DNA of 13,198 nucleotides from Candidatus Firestonebacteria bacterium RIFOXYA2_FULL_40_8 (GTDB taxonomy: Bacteria; Oederibacteriota; D2-FULL-39-29): contig MFGS01000113.1 of the NCBI GenBank assembly GCA_001778355.1, positions 15,333-28,530 on the forward strand. The letters are read 5' to 3'. The notes under the pieces were generated by a model that had not been told where the DNA came from, did not search any database, and saw only the letters and a list, made by a program, of their open reading frames with translations. This document shows positions 1-6,039 of the stretch, piece after piece. Every line of letters begins with the position of its first letter. The first letter of the stretch is position 1. Position numbers and translations under genes: made by a program.

Positions 1-1253
1 ACTTTGGACATTATTTCTTTTACGGAAGCGCCGGGTTTTGCCGCCCAGTTGAAAGACGCGCTCCCGGAGTTATCCCCGTCTACAAAACCTTTCTCCAGCC
101 ACGGTTCATTCTTTTTTACATTTGTAATTTTTAATCTGGCAAGAAGTTGTTTCACTTCCCCGCTCTCCCACACTTTTCTGAAATCCATAAAGAGCGGAGG
201 ATTTCCACCGGTCAGATGAGTAAAGAACAACATGGTAAGCAGTCCCTGCGAATCCGCTTCGGTTGCATAAGGAAGGGGCGCTTTATTTCCGTGATGATCG
301 AAAGTTGCGTTGAAAAGCGACTCCATCGTATCGGCAACCGGCAGAGGAATTCCTCTTTTATCTGAACCCCATTCGAGCTGGCTCATAAAACCGCCGCCGA
401 CGGCATTTAAGTCTTTCATCAGATCCCTCACCACAAGATACATCGCGAGAGATTTATTAAAACGTTCGTCATCCTCTTTATGTCTAAGCGTTATTCTTTT
501 TCCCGACAGATTATTAAGCCAGCTTCGCATCTCTTTTAACTCTTTTTTGTCATACGCTTCTTTGGTAAGCATATCCGAGAGGAGTTTCATATCCAAACGG
601 GTAATCTCCAGGCCGAAAGAATTTCTGGTCGGAATAATATGGGCAAGCGCAGTTTCCATACCCATTGAGTCATGCCCGAAAAGCATAACACGTTTACCTT
701 TGAGATATTGTGTGGTGACAGCAGCATAACACCAATCCGTAAGATCCGCCACGGTCTTCTCGCTCATTACAGGCTTAGCGCCAGTGTCCGCCCAATTGCC
801 GACTATCAAATGAACAAGACGTCCGTACTGGGAGATAGCCCCGTTCGCTGCATGCGCAAAAACCACACCCGGCTTTGGCCCGGAGTTACCGCACACAAGA
901 CAAAGAGGAGTCCCTTTGGGAAACTGCTGAAATAAAGAGATCAAAGAAAGCTGCGGGAAAGCCCAGGTATCAGGAGTGCATACCAGAATATTCGCTCCTT
1001 TTGATTTTAATTCTCTAGCAACTATATCCGCCTGCTTTTCACCATCAATAAGAGTTTCAGAGTAAACAACATCCACGCCTTCCCCGCTCGCAAGCTTTAC
1101 GTTGGCTGCAATTTTTTCTGCAACCATGCCAATAATGTTTTTACATCTTCCTCTTGAGGCAGAATCAATTCTCGGATCACTTGTAGCAAACACCCCGATG
1201 ACGGGGTTGACGGGATACGAGGTACCTGATGAAATTTTTATTGGTTTCTTCAT
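1..1253 (-). CDS. L-fucose/L-arabinose isomerase-family protein (partial, C-terminus off the left edge)
   Basis: Predicted cytoplasmic ketol isomerase interconverting an aldose and a ketose (L-fucose, D-arabinose or similar). The reading frame is open from the ATG at 1253 to the window edge, giving 417 residues; E. coli FucI has about 590, so the C-terminal domain with its substrate-binding His is not visible. Two acidic residues fit the metal-binding pair of the family: Glu332 in ATEADSQG and Asp357 in LFMDFRKVW, 25 apart against 24 for Glu337/Asp361 in FucI. Other family-like segments are DTWAFPQ (about 95-101), CGNSGPKPG (121-129) and GHDSMGMETA (193-202). The start is set by GGAGG 7-8 bases upstream. 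It follows the GH172 gene by 127 bp and is probably cotranscribed with it. Substrate is not decidable from sequence; family assignment is confident. Confidence 0.85.
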   Translation of the reverse strand, partial: MKKPIKISSGTSYPVNPVIGVFATSDPRIDSASRGRCKNIIGMVAEKIAANVKLASGEGVDVVYSETLIDGEKQADIVARELKSKGANILVCTPDTWAFPQLSLISLFQQFPKGTPLCLVCGNSGPKPGVVFAHAANGAISQYGRLVHLIVGNWADTGAKPVMSEKTVADLTDWCYAAVTTQYLKGKRVMLFGHDSMGMETALAHIIPTRNSFGLEITRLDMKLLSDMLTKEAYDKKELKEMRSWLNNLSGKRITLRHKEDDERFNKSLAMYLVVRDLMKDLNAVGGGFMSQLEWGSDKRGIPLPVADTMESLFNATFDHHGNKAPLPYATEADSQGLLTMLFFTHLTGGNPPLFMDFRKVWESGEVKQLLARLKITNVKKNEPWLEKGFVDGDNSGSASFNWAAKPGASVKEIMSK

Positions 1254-1288
1254 AAAAAATCCTCCAATCAATGAACTAGTTTAAAAGC

Positions 1289-1376
1289 AGTTTACTGTTT
1301 ACAGTTTACAGTAAGAGCCTACTTTTATATGCACAGCAGGCTGTGAATCACCAACTGTACACCGTAAACTGTAAAC
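1289..1376. repeat. Inverted pair of 7-bp tandem repeats in the GH172-isomerase gap
   Basis: Left arm 1289-1309 is three heptads of the form WGTTTAC. Right arm 1354-1374 is three heptads close to ACTGTAA, the same word on the other strand. The arms contain an exact 13-bp inverted repeat, GTTTACAGTTTAC at 1297-1309 and its complement at 1364-1376. A small hairpin, CACAG/CTGTG with a CAGG loop (1332-1345), sits in the spacer. In RNA it would make one long stem-loop between the two genes, so it could attenuate transcription or protect message ends. No transposase is linked to it. Confidence 0.7.
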
Positions 1377-1380
1377 TTTT

Positions 1381-2496
1381 TTATTGTATTTCCAAATAAT
1401 CCCTGTCCGGCAGCGGTGCAAGTTTTGCGGACGGAAGCGTCTGATACCAGAAAGCAACCGAGGAAATATCATCCTGTAAAGGTAAATATCTGCCGTCTTT
1501 TCTCCAGCCCAGCGCTTGAATCGTCACTTTAAGATCTTTTTCAAAACGTACCGGGTCCATAATATGCCAGCGGTACATGGAGAATCTCTGCACGGCCTGA
1601 TAGAGTCCGTCCGGCTTATGGAGAGAAACGCCTGTATAAGGAGTAGAAAATTCTGTATATTCTTTCTTCTCCTGATGTTCAAAGTTATAAGAACCGCAAA
1701 AGTAATCCTCGGTACCGGTGCCGCAGATGGTAGGGAATTTGTCACCGTCCAGGAAAAACTTTATTTCGCCTTCGCCCCACCAACCGTTATTATTGAGTCC
1801 CCAGAGCATATAGGTTCCGACATACTGACCTTTGCCTTTGACTCCGTCCAGGATTGTATAGACTTCTTTATAAGGAAGCGGATTAGTACGCTTAAACTGC
1901 GCGTGAAAATACGCCGCGTCCTCAGGAACATCGGTAAGTGTGTAATCTATCTGGTAATAAAGGGTCATAATGCCTTCATTGCTGTTGTTTTTGTATATTT
2001 CTTTCCTGTTAACATCAATATTTTCCACGGTAATTTTGCAACTCTTTCTAAACGGCATCTCCCAGTAAGAGTTAAGTCCGCTCCAGGGATTAGCGCAGAC
2101 CGCAAGCGAAGAAACCTGTCTATATTTTCCCATAGGATTGCAGAAGAAATCGCCGACAGGACATTCAATGGAAGGATTCTTTTGTCCGTCCCAGTAGACT
2201 CTTATGATGGCAAACCTCCAATGATTTATCGCCGGGGTCATCCATATATGCTGCACTGCTCCCGGACCATTAATGTCCGCGATAGTTACGGTCTCTCCGG
2301 CTTTTATTCTGATATAGGGAGACATCTTCCAGCCCTGCCCCAGCCCTCTGGCAGCTAAAACCGCCGGACCATCCTTTGACATCCCGCCCTTTCCCTTAGC
2401 GCCATCAAAATTCTCAGGACTTATTGATCTTGTCTTCGCATCAGAAAGTTTTGAAAGATTTCCCATGTTCATACCGAGACCATTAAACTTTTCCAT
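1381..2496 (-). CDS. GH172 (DUF2961) glycoside hydrolase, cytoplasmic
   Basis: A 371-residue protein with the DUF2961 signature, now glycoside hydrolase family 172. Characterised members are alpha-D-fructofuranosidases/difructose dianhydride synthases and exo-alpha-D-arabinofuranosidases. The diagnostic segments are GPGAVQHIWMT (about 77-87), WWGEGEIKFFLDGD (239-252) and CGTGTEDYF (258-266). Glu242 and Glu263 lie 21 residues apart, the same spacing I recall for the catalytic pair Glu270/Glu291 of the Bifidobacterium enzyme. There is no signal peptide, so it should act on imported oligosaccharides. Length is slightly short of many members but the core is complete. The start is set by AAAGGAGG 6 bases upstream. 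It lies 114 bp after the LacI gene and before the isomerase gene, which fits a repressor-hydrolase-isomerase operon. Sugar specificity is inferred, not shown. Confidence 0.9.
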   Translation of the reverse strand: MEKFNGLGMNMGNLSKLSDAKTRSISPENFDGAKGKGGMSKDGPAVLAARGLGQGWKMSPYIRIKAGETVTIADINGPGAVQHIWMTPAINHWRFAIIRVYWDGQKNPSIECPVGDFFCNPMGKYRQVSSLAVCANPWSGLNSYWEMPFRKSCKITVENIDVNRKEIYKNNSNEGIMTLYYQIDYTLTDVPEDAAYFHAQFKRTNPLPYKEVYTILDGVKGKGQYVGTYMLWGLNNNGWWGEGEIKFFLDGDKFPTICGTGTEDYFCGSYNFEHQEKKEYTEFSTPYTGVSLHKPDGLYQAVQRFSMYRWHIMDPVRFEKDLKVTIQALGWRKDGRYLPLQDDISSVAFWYQTLPSAKLAPLPDRDYLEIQ

Positions 2497-2554
2497 ATTA
2501 ATCCTCCTTTAATAGCGATTCCACTGATACATACCTATTTGTTAAAATTCAGCA

Positions 2555-2596
2555 TTGCTGTGCCAGCAAACTAAATATTACGGGGAATTTTTCCCG
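2555..2596 (-). other. Two short inverted repeats between the repressor and GH172 genes
   Basis: TTGCTG-TGC-CAGCAA (2555-2569) is a perfect 6-bp inverted repeat with a 3-base centre. A second, CGGGGAATTTTTCCCG (2581-2596), pairs over 7 positions with one G-T, right after the lacI-type stop codon. On the minus strand they follow the repressor gene in tandem without a T-run. They could be a weak terminator, an mRNA-stabilising hairpin or a binding site controlling the glycosidase. They do not resemble the operator at 3625-3644. Confidence 0.35.
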
Positions 2597-2610
2597 CCTT
2601 CCACAAATTG

Positions 2611-3621
2611 TCATTTGTAATTATCTTTTACTGAGTTTCTTTCAACTAATTCTACCGGAATAACTATTTTTTCGTCTTTACCTCCGGAGATCTTTTTGAG
2701 AATAATCTCAGCTGCTTTTGCTCCTATCTCTTTAGCGTTCTGATTAACACTCGTGACGGCAGTTGCGCCGAATCTCGAAAGATCCGTCTCGTCAAATTCA
2801 AGAAGAGAGATATCACCCGGAACATCAACTCCGTGCTTTTTCATTGAAAGAAGAGCTCCGAGAGCCAAAAAATTATTTGCCGCAAAAACCGCCGTCGGCC
2901 GGTTCTTTAACCCGAGAAAATAATCCATTCCTTTCTCTCCGGATTCCCGGTCAAAACCGAGATCCAGATCCAGCTCTCTTAAATATTTTAAATCGTTTCC
3001 GGAAAGCGCGTCACGATACCCTTTTTTCCTGTCACGGTTACTGCTTGAATCTTCCCTGCCGCCGAGAAAACCTATCCTCTTGTGTCCTTTCCCGATCAAA
3101 TATTCTATACCTTGTTTTGCACCGCTATAATTATCACTCACGACATAACCGGCGTCCACGCCATTTACATACCGGTCAATTAACACAAAAGGAAATTCAT
3201 TTTTGCCGAGCCGTGAAATGTTATCATCTACATAACCTGCAGGACAGACAATAAGCCCTTCCACTTTTTTTGAAAGCAGGAGTTTTATACTTTTAGCTTC
3301 CGTCTCAAGCTTTTCATCGGTATTGCAAAGTATCATGCTATAATTCATAGTATCCAGATATTTCTCAATACTTCGCGCAATTTCAGCAAAAAAAGGATTT
3401 GTAATATCAGTTACGATAACGCCGATAGTTTTGGTCCTTCTTGATTGGAGGCTCTTTGCTAGATCATCCGGCTGAAAATCATGTTCATGAGCAATACGAA
3501 GCACTTTTTCCGCAGTCTCTATACTAATTCGTATTTTTTTATAATTCCCAGAGAGCACCCTGGATACTGTAGTCCTGGATACTCCCGCTATCTTCGCTAT
3601 GTCTTTCATTGTAATTTTCAT
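2611..3621 (-). CDS. LacI-family transcriptional repressor
   Basis: A 336-residue regulator of normal LacI/GalR length. The N-terminal helix-turn-helix covers about residues 5-26 (MKDIAKIAGVSRTTVSRVLSG), followed by the hinge helix LAKSLQSRRT (54-63), whose Leu58 corresponds to the minor-groove intercalating Leu of LacI. A periplasmic-binding-protein-like effector domain starts at TIGVIVTDITNPFF (about 65-78) and ends with NQNAKEIGAKAAEIIL. The effector is presumably a sugar handled by the downstream genes. The ATG at 3621 is chosen because the expected transcript begins about 23 bases upstream; a second Met at residue 5 directly precedes the HTH and remains possible. There is no strong Shine-Dalgarno, only GTGAG inside the operator. 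The promoter and operator upstream indicate autorepression. Confidence 0.95.
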   Translation of the reverse strand: MKITMKDIAKIAGVSRTTVSRVLSGNYKKIRISIETAEKVLRIAHEHDFQPDDLAKSLQSRRTKTIGVIVTDITNPFFAEIARSIEKYLDTMNYSMILCNTDEKLETEAKSIKLLLSKKVEGLIVCPAGYVDDNISRLGKNEFPFVLIDRYVNGVDAGYVVSDNYSGAKQGIEYLIGKGHKRIGFLGGREDSSSNRDRKKGYRDALSGNDLKYLRELDLDLGFDRESGEKGMDYFLGLKNRPTAVFAANNFLALGALLSMKKHGVDVPGDISLLEFDETDLSRFGATAVTSVNQNAKEIGAKAAEIILKKISGGKDEKIVIPVELVERNSVKDNYK

Positions 3622-3624
3622 AAT

Positions 3625-3644
3625 ATGCTCACACGAGTGAGCAT
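3625..3644. promoter_or_regulatory. LacI-type operator for the repressor gene
   Basis: ATGCTCACACGAGTGAGCAT is a palindrome matching in 18 of 20 positions, with the central CG typical of LacI/GalR operators. It begins 3 bases upstream of the repressor start codon and covers roughly +1 to +20 of the predicted transcript, so the bound repressor would block its own initiation and also mask the ribosome binding region. I saw no second copy in the window. Confidence 0.75.
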
Positions 3645-3648
3645 TAAT

Positions 3649-3677
3649 ATTCTACATCGGAAAATCAGATTAGTCAA
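3649..3677 (-). promoter_or_regulatory. Sigma-70 promoter of the LacI-type gene
   Basis: Reading on the minus strand: -35 TTGACT (3672-3677), 17-base spacer, -10 TAGAAT (3649-3654). The match is 5 of 6 at both hexamers with optimal spacing. Initiation would fall at about 3642-3644, at the edge of the operator palindrome. Confidence 0.75.
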
Positions 3678-3728
3678 TACCTTTTGTTGAAAAACTGTGG
3701 AAATCAATAAGAAAAGTCATTTAAAAAG

Positions 3729-3786
3729 AATAGAAATACAATAGACATTCCAAAAGTCAAACGTCTCATATTAATGTGTTTCTATT
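3729..3786. repeat. Imperfect AT-rich inverted repeat
   Basis: AATAGAAATAC (3729-3739) and GTGTTTCTATT (3776-3786) pair in 10 of 11 positions around a 36-base spacer that itself holds AGAC/GTCT. It lies between the UroD-like gene and the repressor promoter, and could be an end-of-transcript structure or a small mobile-element remnant. Confidence 0.3.
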
Positions 3787-3810
3787 TAATAATACCTCAC
3801 CTAAAAATAA

Positions 3811-3846
3811 CCTTACAAACTTTACAAACCTTAAAAACTTTATAAA
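3811..3846. repeat. Four tandem 9-bp repeats overlapping a stop codon
   Basis: Four consecutive nonamers, CCTTACAAA, CTTTACAAA, CCTTAAAAA and CTTTATAAA, differ at one to three positions. The last unit contains the TAA stop (3840-3842) and the final codons of the UroD-like gene, so the array encodes its last residues and runs on downstream of it. Confidence 0.75.
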
Positions 3847-4934
3847 CTTTCTTTTAATCTTCTTTCCGTCCAGATCTTGGTTAATCTTAGGAGTTCTTTT
3901 GCTTCCTCTTCCGTCTCTGTGTGCGTGCTTAAAAGAAGTCCTTTGGGATTAAGATTATTAATAACTCTCTCTACATCTTCCGGCGGTATCCCTTGAAGTA
4001 CCAGGTTTTTTCCTGCAGACTGTATTTTTTTCAGATGCGGATACCACGTTGAATGACCCGGGTGGGGTTTTCCTGCCCCGGACACCCACTGTATGCCGTT
4101 TAATTTTTTTATGCCAAGTATCATATCAAGATGCGGAAGTTCACCCTGTCCATCCAGATGATATATAGTTCGGTCCAGTTTATTGCTCTGTGCTTCCAGA
4201 TACTGCAGGACAAATTTTTCGAACATCTCCGGAGATATCATAGAGGAAAAATCACATTGAATCGGAAACCAGCTCTTCGCCGACCAGATCCCCATCCAGG
4301 CGGTCATACCTTTCATTTTTGTGGCTAAAAGTTTTTCGAGTTCAAAATAATATACAAACCATAATTTTAATATCTGATCCTGCATTTCCATGACCTTTTC
4401 CGGAAAATCAAAAAGGTCCACTAACATATTCTGGCTGTCCCTTAAAGACGCCGCTATATCGGTGATACCGCCCATATCCGTAATGCCGACTTGATACTTG
4501 TCTTCCATTTCATTTAAAGCGCGCTCGGTGAGTTCTTTCGTTATCTTCCACCATTTATTTTCGGGATCATATTTAAGTCCTTTAAACTCGCTCCAATCTT
4601 TATAAACCTGGTTGAACCAGACTGTGCTTTCCGCGTAACCAGGCTCCGACCCGATAAAAGTCGCCATGTTCCCCGGGCCCAGGTCTATCCAAAGATTGGG
4701 AAAACTCTCCCCGCCAAAATATGTTTTCGCAAATTTCTTTTCGTGTTTATGAATAAAATATTCCGGATCAGACCACATCTTTACTACGTCGGCAGGTTTA
4801 GGCATTTCTTTTTCATATTTGACGGGATTTTTTCTGTTAGCTGTGACTTGAATAACAACCCGATCTATAATTTCACCGTTCCACCATTGCTCGTATCTTT
4901 TTTTAGTCTCTTCCCAATCTTCCTTGTAAAGCAT
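3840..4934 (-). CDS. UroD-superfamily protein (uroporphyrinogen decarboxylase-like, not HemE)
   Basis: A 364-residue TIM-barrel protein resembling the uroporphyrinogen decarboxylase/MtaA-type methyltransferase superfamily. The supporting segments are CDFSSMISPEMFEKFVLQYL (227-246), YHLDGQGELPHLDMIL (258-273) followed by LNGIQWVSGAGKP (278-290), and the C-terminal LLLSTHTETEEEAKELL. It lacks the N-terminal arginine-rich substrate motif of HemE. The His-x-Cys zinc motif of MtaA-type enzymes is also absent: the equivalent site reads His-Leu-Asp, and Cys227 is the only cysteine I see. A zinc-thiolate methyltransferase is therefore unlikely. Such divergent members often occur beside sugar genes in uncultured bacteria; their reaction is unknown to me. 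AAGGAGG about 8 bases upstream sets the ATG. It lies upstream of the LacI-type gene, with its own weak promoter. Confidence 0.75.
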   Translation of the reverse strand: MLYKEDWEETKKRYEQWWNGEIIDRVVIQVTANRKNPVKYEKEMPKPADVVKMWSDPEYFIHKHEKKFAKTYFGGESFPNLWIDLGPGNMATFIGSEPGYAESTVWFNQVYKDWSEFKGLKYDPENKWWKITKELTERALNEMEDKYQVGITDMGGITDIAASLRDSQNMLVDLFDFPEKVMEMQDQILKLWFVYYFELEKLLATKMKGMTAWMGIWSAKSWFPIQCDFSSMISPEMFEKFVLQYLEAQSNKLDRTIYHLDGQGELPHLDMILGIKKLNGIQWVSGAGKPHPGHSTWYPHLKKIQSAGKNLVLQGIPPEDVERVINNLNPKGLLLSTHTETEEEAKELLRLTKIWTERRLKESL

Positions 4935-4991
4935 ATCTTTGCCTCCTTAACCGGTGACGATACGGGAATTTACTATTTTTAGCCCTCTAAA

Positions 4992-5020
4992 AGTATACCA
5001 GATATTAGGGGTTGAATAAA
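4992..5020 (-). promoter_or_regulatory. Possible promoter for the UroD-like gene
   Basis: On the minus strand, TATACT (4992-4997) is a good -10. The hexamer 17 bases upstream, TTTATT (5015-5020), is a poor -35. It lies in the 92-bp gap after truA. Readthrough from truA is equally possible because no terminator hairpin is visible there. Confidence 0.3.
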
Positions 5021-5026
5021 TAATAT

Positions 5027-5755
5027 TTAGTATTTTATTTTAGTCAGACAAAGACCGCAAGCCGGGGCAACCAGCGGTTTGACACCCGTAGTACCCTTGA
5101 AAATCTCTTTTGCCACCTCGGGTTTTACCCTGCTGCCGCCGGCCTGTACCAGAAAACCCGCCATCATGCGGACCTGCCTTCTTAAGAACGACTTTGCGGT
5201 AACATCGATGTAGACCATCCCTTTTTTCTTTGATATTTTTATCCTATCAACCGTGCGAAGCGTATTCTCCCTTTCTTCATCACAGGAGAAGGGGCGGTAA
5301 TCATGCCGCCCAAGTAAATACTTTGCAGCTGCTCTCATTTTTTTCAGATCCAGAGGATACTGCCAGTGCCATACAATATCTTTAAGAAATATTTTTCTTT
5401 CTTTTTCGTTATGAACGGTATACCTATAGGTTTTTATTTTTGCCGAATGCCTGGCATGAAATCCGGCTTTTGCTTTTTCAATCTTAAGGATATATATGTC
5501 GTCAGGTATAAAATTATTTAATGCTATATGCAGATTTTTTAACGGGATGCCGGTTTTTGTATCAAACGTAACAGTCTGACAGAGCGCATGCACTCCCGCA
5601 TCCGTCCTGCTGGCTCCGAAAGTAAGTATCTCTTCTTTTGCAATCTTCTTAAGCGCATATTCAAGAGAGCCCTGAATAGTCTGCTTCCCCGGCTGTCTCT
5701 GCCATCCTTTGTAATTAGTCCCGTCATATTCCATTGTCAGTCTAATGTTAGTCAT
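5027..5755 (-). CDS. truA: tRNA pseudouridine synthase A
   Basis: TruA converts uridines 38-40 of the tRNA anticodon stem to pseudouridine in the cytoplasm. The 242-residue protein is of normal length. It begins with the family N-terminus (RLTMEYDGTNYKGWQRQP, residues 5-22) and carries the catalytic motif GASRTDAGVHA (47-57) with nucleophile Asp52, equivalent to Asp60 of E. coli. The C-terminal segment TAKSFLRRQVRMMAG is also typical. The start is supported by GAGGAAGGAA about 10 bases upstream. In several bacteria truA lies downstream of asd or an asd-like gene, which matters here because a decayed asd tail lies just upstream of it. A strong promoter with an overlapping palindrome precedes it, unusual for this housekeeping gene. 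Confidence 0.97.
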   Translation of the reverse strand: MTNIRLTMEYDGTNYKGWQRQPGKQTIQGSLEYALKKIAKEEILTFGASRTDAGVHALCQTVTFDTKTGIPLKNLHIALNNFIPDDIYILKIEKAKAGFHARHSAKIKTYRYTVHNEKERKIFLKDIVWHWQYPLDLKKMRAAAKYLLGRHDYRPFSCDEERENTLRTVDRIKISKKKGMVYIDVTAKSFLRRQVRMMAGFLVQAGGSRVKPEVAKEIFKGTTGVKPLVAPACGLCLTKIKY

Positions 5756-5775
5756 TTTTTAAAGTTCCTTCCTCT

Positions 5776-5807
5776 ATCATAAAAGGTACATATGTTCCTT
5801 TTATGAT
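5776..5807. promoter_or_regulatory. 32-bp palindrome with LexA-box-like core upstream of truA
   Basis: The 11-bp arms ATCATAAAAGG and CCTTTTATGAT are perfectly complementary around TACATATGTT. The core on the minus strand, GAACATATGTAC (5786-5797), matches the Gram-positive SOS box GAAC-N4-GTTC with one mismatch. It overlaps the -10 hexamer and the expected transcription start, the place for a repressor. Alternatively it is simply a hairpin at the 5' end of the transcript. Confidence 0.5.
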
Positions 5808-5832
5808 ACAAGCAAACACCCGACCCTGTCAA
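5803..5832 (-). promoter_or_regulatory. Strong sigma-70 promoter upstream of truA
   Basis: On the minus strand: perfect -35 TTGACA (5827-5832), 18-base spacer, -10 TATCAT (5803-5808, 5 of 6). The start would be near 5796, leaving about 40 bases of leader before the truA ATG at 5755. Confidence 0.65.
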
Positions 5833-5861
5833 GTGCCACATTATTATTAAAAATAAAATCG

Positions 5862-5894
5862 GGGACAGTCCACAGGTGAAGACGGTACTGTCCC
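5862..5894. repeat. REP-like hairpin GGGACAGT/ACTGTCCC
   Basis: GGGACAGT (5862-5869) and ACTGTCCC (5887-5894) form a perfect 8-bp stem around a 17-base loop. From memory, GGGGACAGTCCCC-type palindromes are dispersed in many genomes and occur near IS200-like (RAYT) transposases; none is present here. Confidence 0.5.
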
Positions 5895-5903
5895 TAAAAT
5901 ATA

Positions 5904-5928
5904 ACGGCGGGTGTTTTATGCCCGCCGT
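5904..5928 (-). terminator. GC-rich hairpin, likely terminator of the asd/secreted-protein transcript
   Basis: ACGGCGGG (5904-5911) and CCCGCCGT (5921-5928) form a perfect 8-bp GC-rich stem with a 9-base loop. Read on the minus strand the stem is followed by TATATTTTAG, a passable T-rich tail. It lies after the last gene of the asd block and before the truA promoter. The bare hairpin could instead be a REP-type element. Confidence 0.5.
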
Positions 5929-5932
5929 CTAC

Positions 5933-5967
5933 TATAATCTATTGTCGATTTTCTACTATCTATTGTT
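5933..5967. repeat. Degenerate 7-bp repeat array next to the asd remnant
   Basis: Five consecutive heptads related to TATTGTC/TACTATC run from 5933 to 5967, two of them beginning TATTGT. The array ends exactly where the stop codon of the decayed asd tail begins (5968). Confidence 0.6.
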
Positions 5968-6039
5968 CTATCTGCTTCGCAGATATCCCTCCGCTCGCAG
6001 CAATTCTGCGATCAATACAGCGCCTCAGCGTCTAATCGT
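5968..6039 (-). pseudogene. Decayed second copy of the asd 3' end
   Basis: Read on the minus strand, the codons directly after the TGA at 6025-6027 encode GAVLIAELLRAEGYLRSR followed by TAG (5968-5970). The intact asd at 8051-9139 ends GAVLIAELLKAEGYLQNRK, so 14 of the 18 residues match. At the DNA level this stretch is only about 65 percent identical (35 of 54 positions by my count). The differences fall mostly at third codon positions, as expected for an old, once-functional homologue rather than a recent duplication. Upstream, the sequence for TIR (6031-6039) also matches TIR of Asd, but the glycine-rich codons between are reduced and interrupted by the TGA. The remnant is in frame with the preceding secreted-protein gene, whose last residues TIR may derive from asd. 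Confidence 0.85.

Noticed and set aside
4..935. Several plus-strand frames at the left edge
   Set aside because: They lie opposite the isomerase-like gene, which is continuously open and carries catalytic residues; these are shadows.
1516..2358. A 280-codon open frame on the plus strand opposite the GH172 gene
   Set aside because: It is antisense to a gene with clear family motifs, has no ribosome binding site and no recognisable protein features.
2550..2575. Possible sigma-54 promoter (TGGCACAGCAATGCTG) before GH172
   Set aside because: The GG to GC spacing is 9, not the required 10, and the sequence is better explained by the TTGCTG/CAGCAA inverted repeat.
6022..6027. TGA recoded as an amino acid, fusing the GH-like protein to the asd tail
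   Set aside because: Other genes here (asd, the LacI-type gene) end at TGA, and the asd remnant has lost glycine codons next to it, which points to decay.
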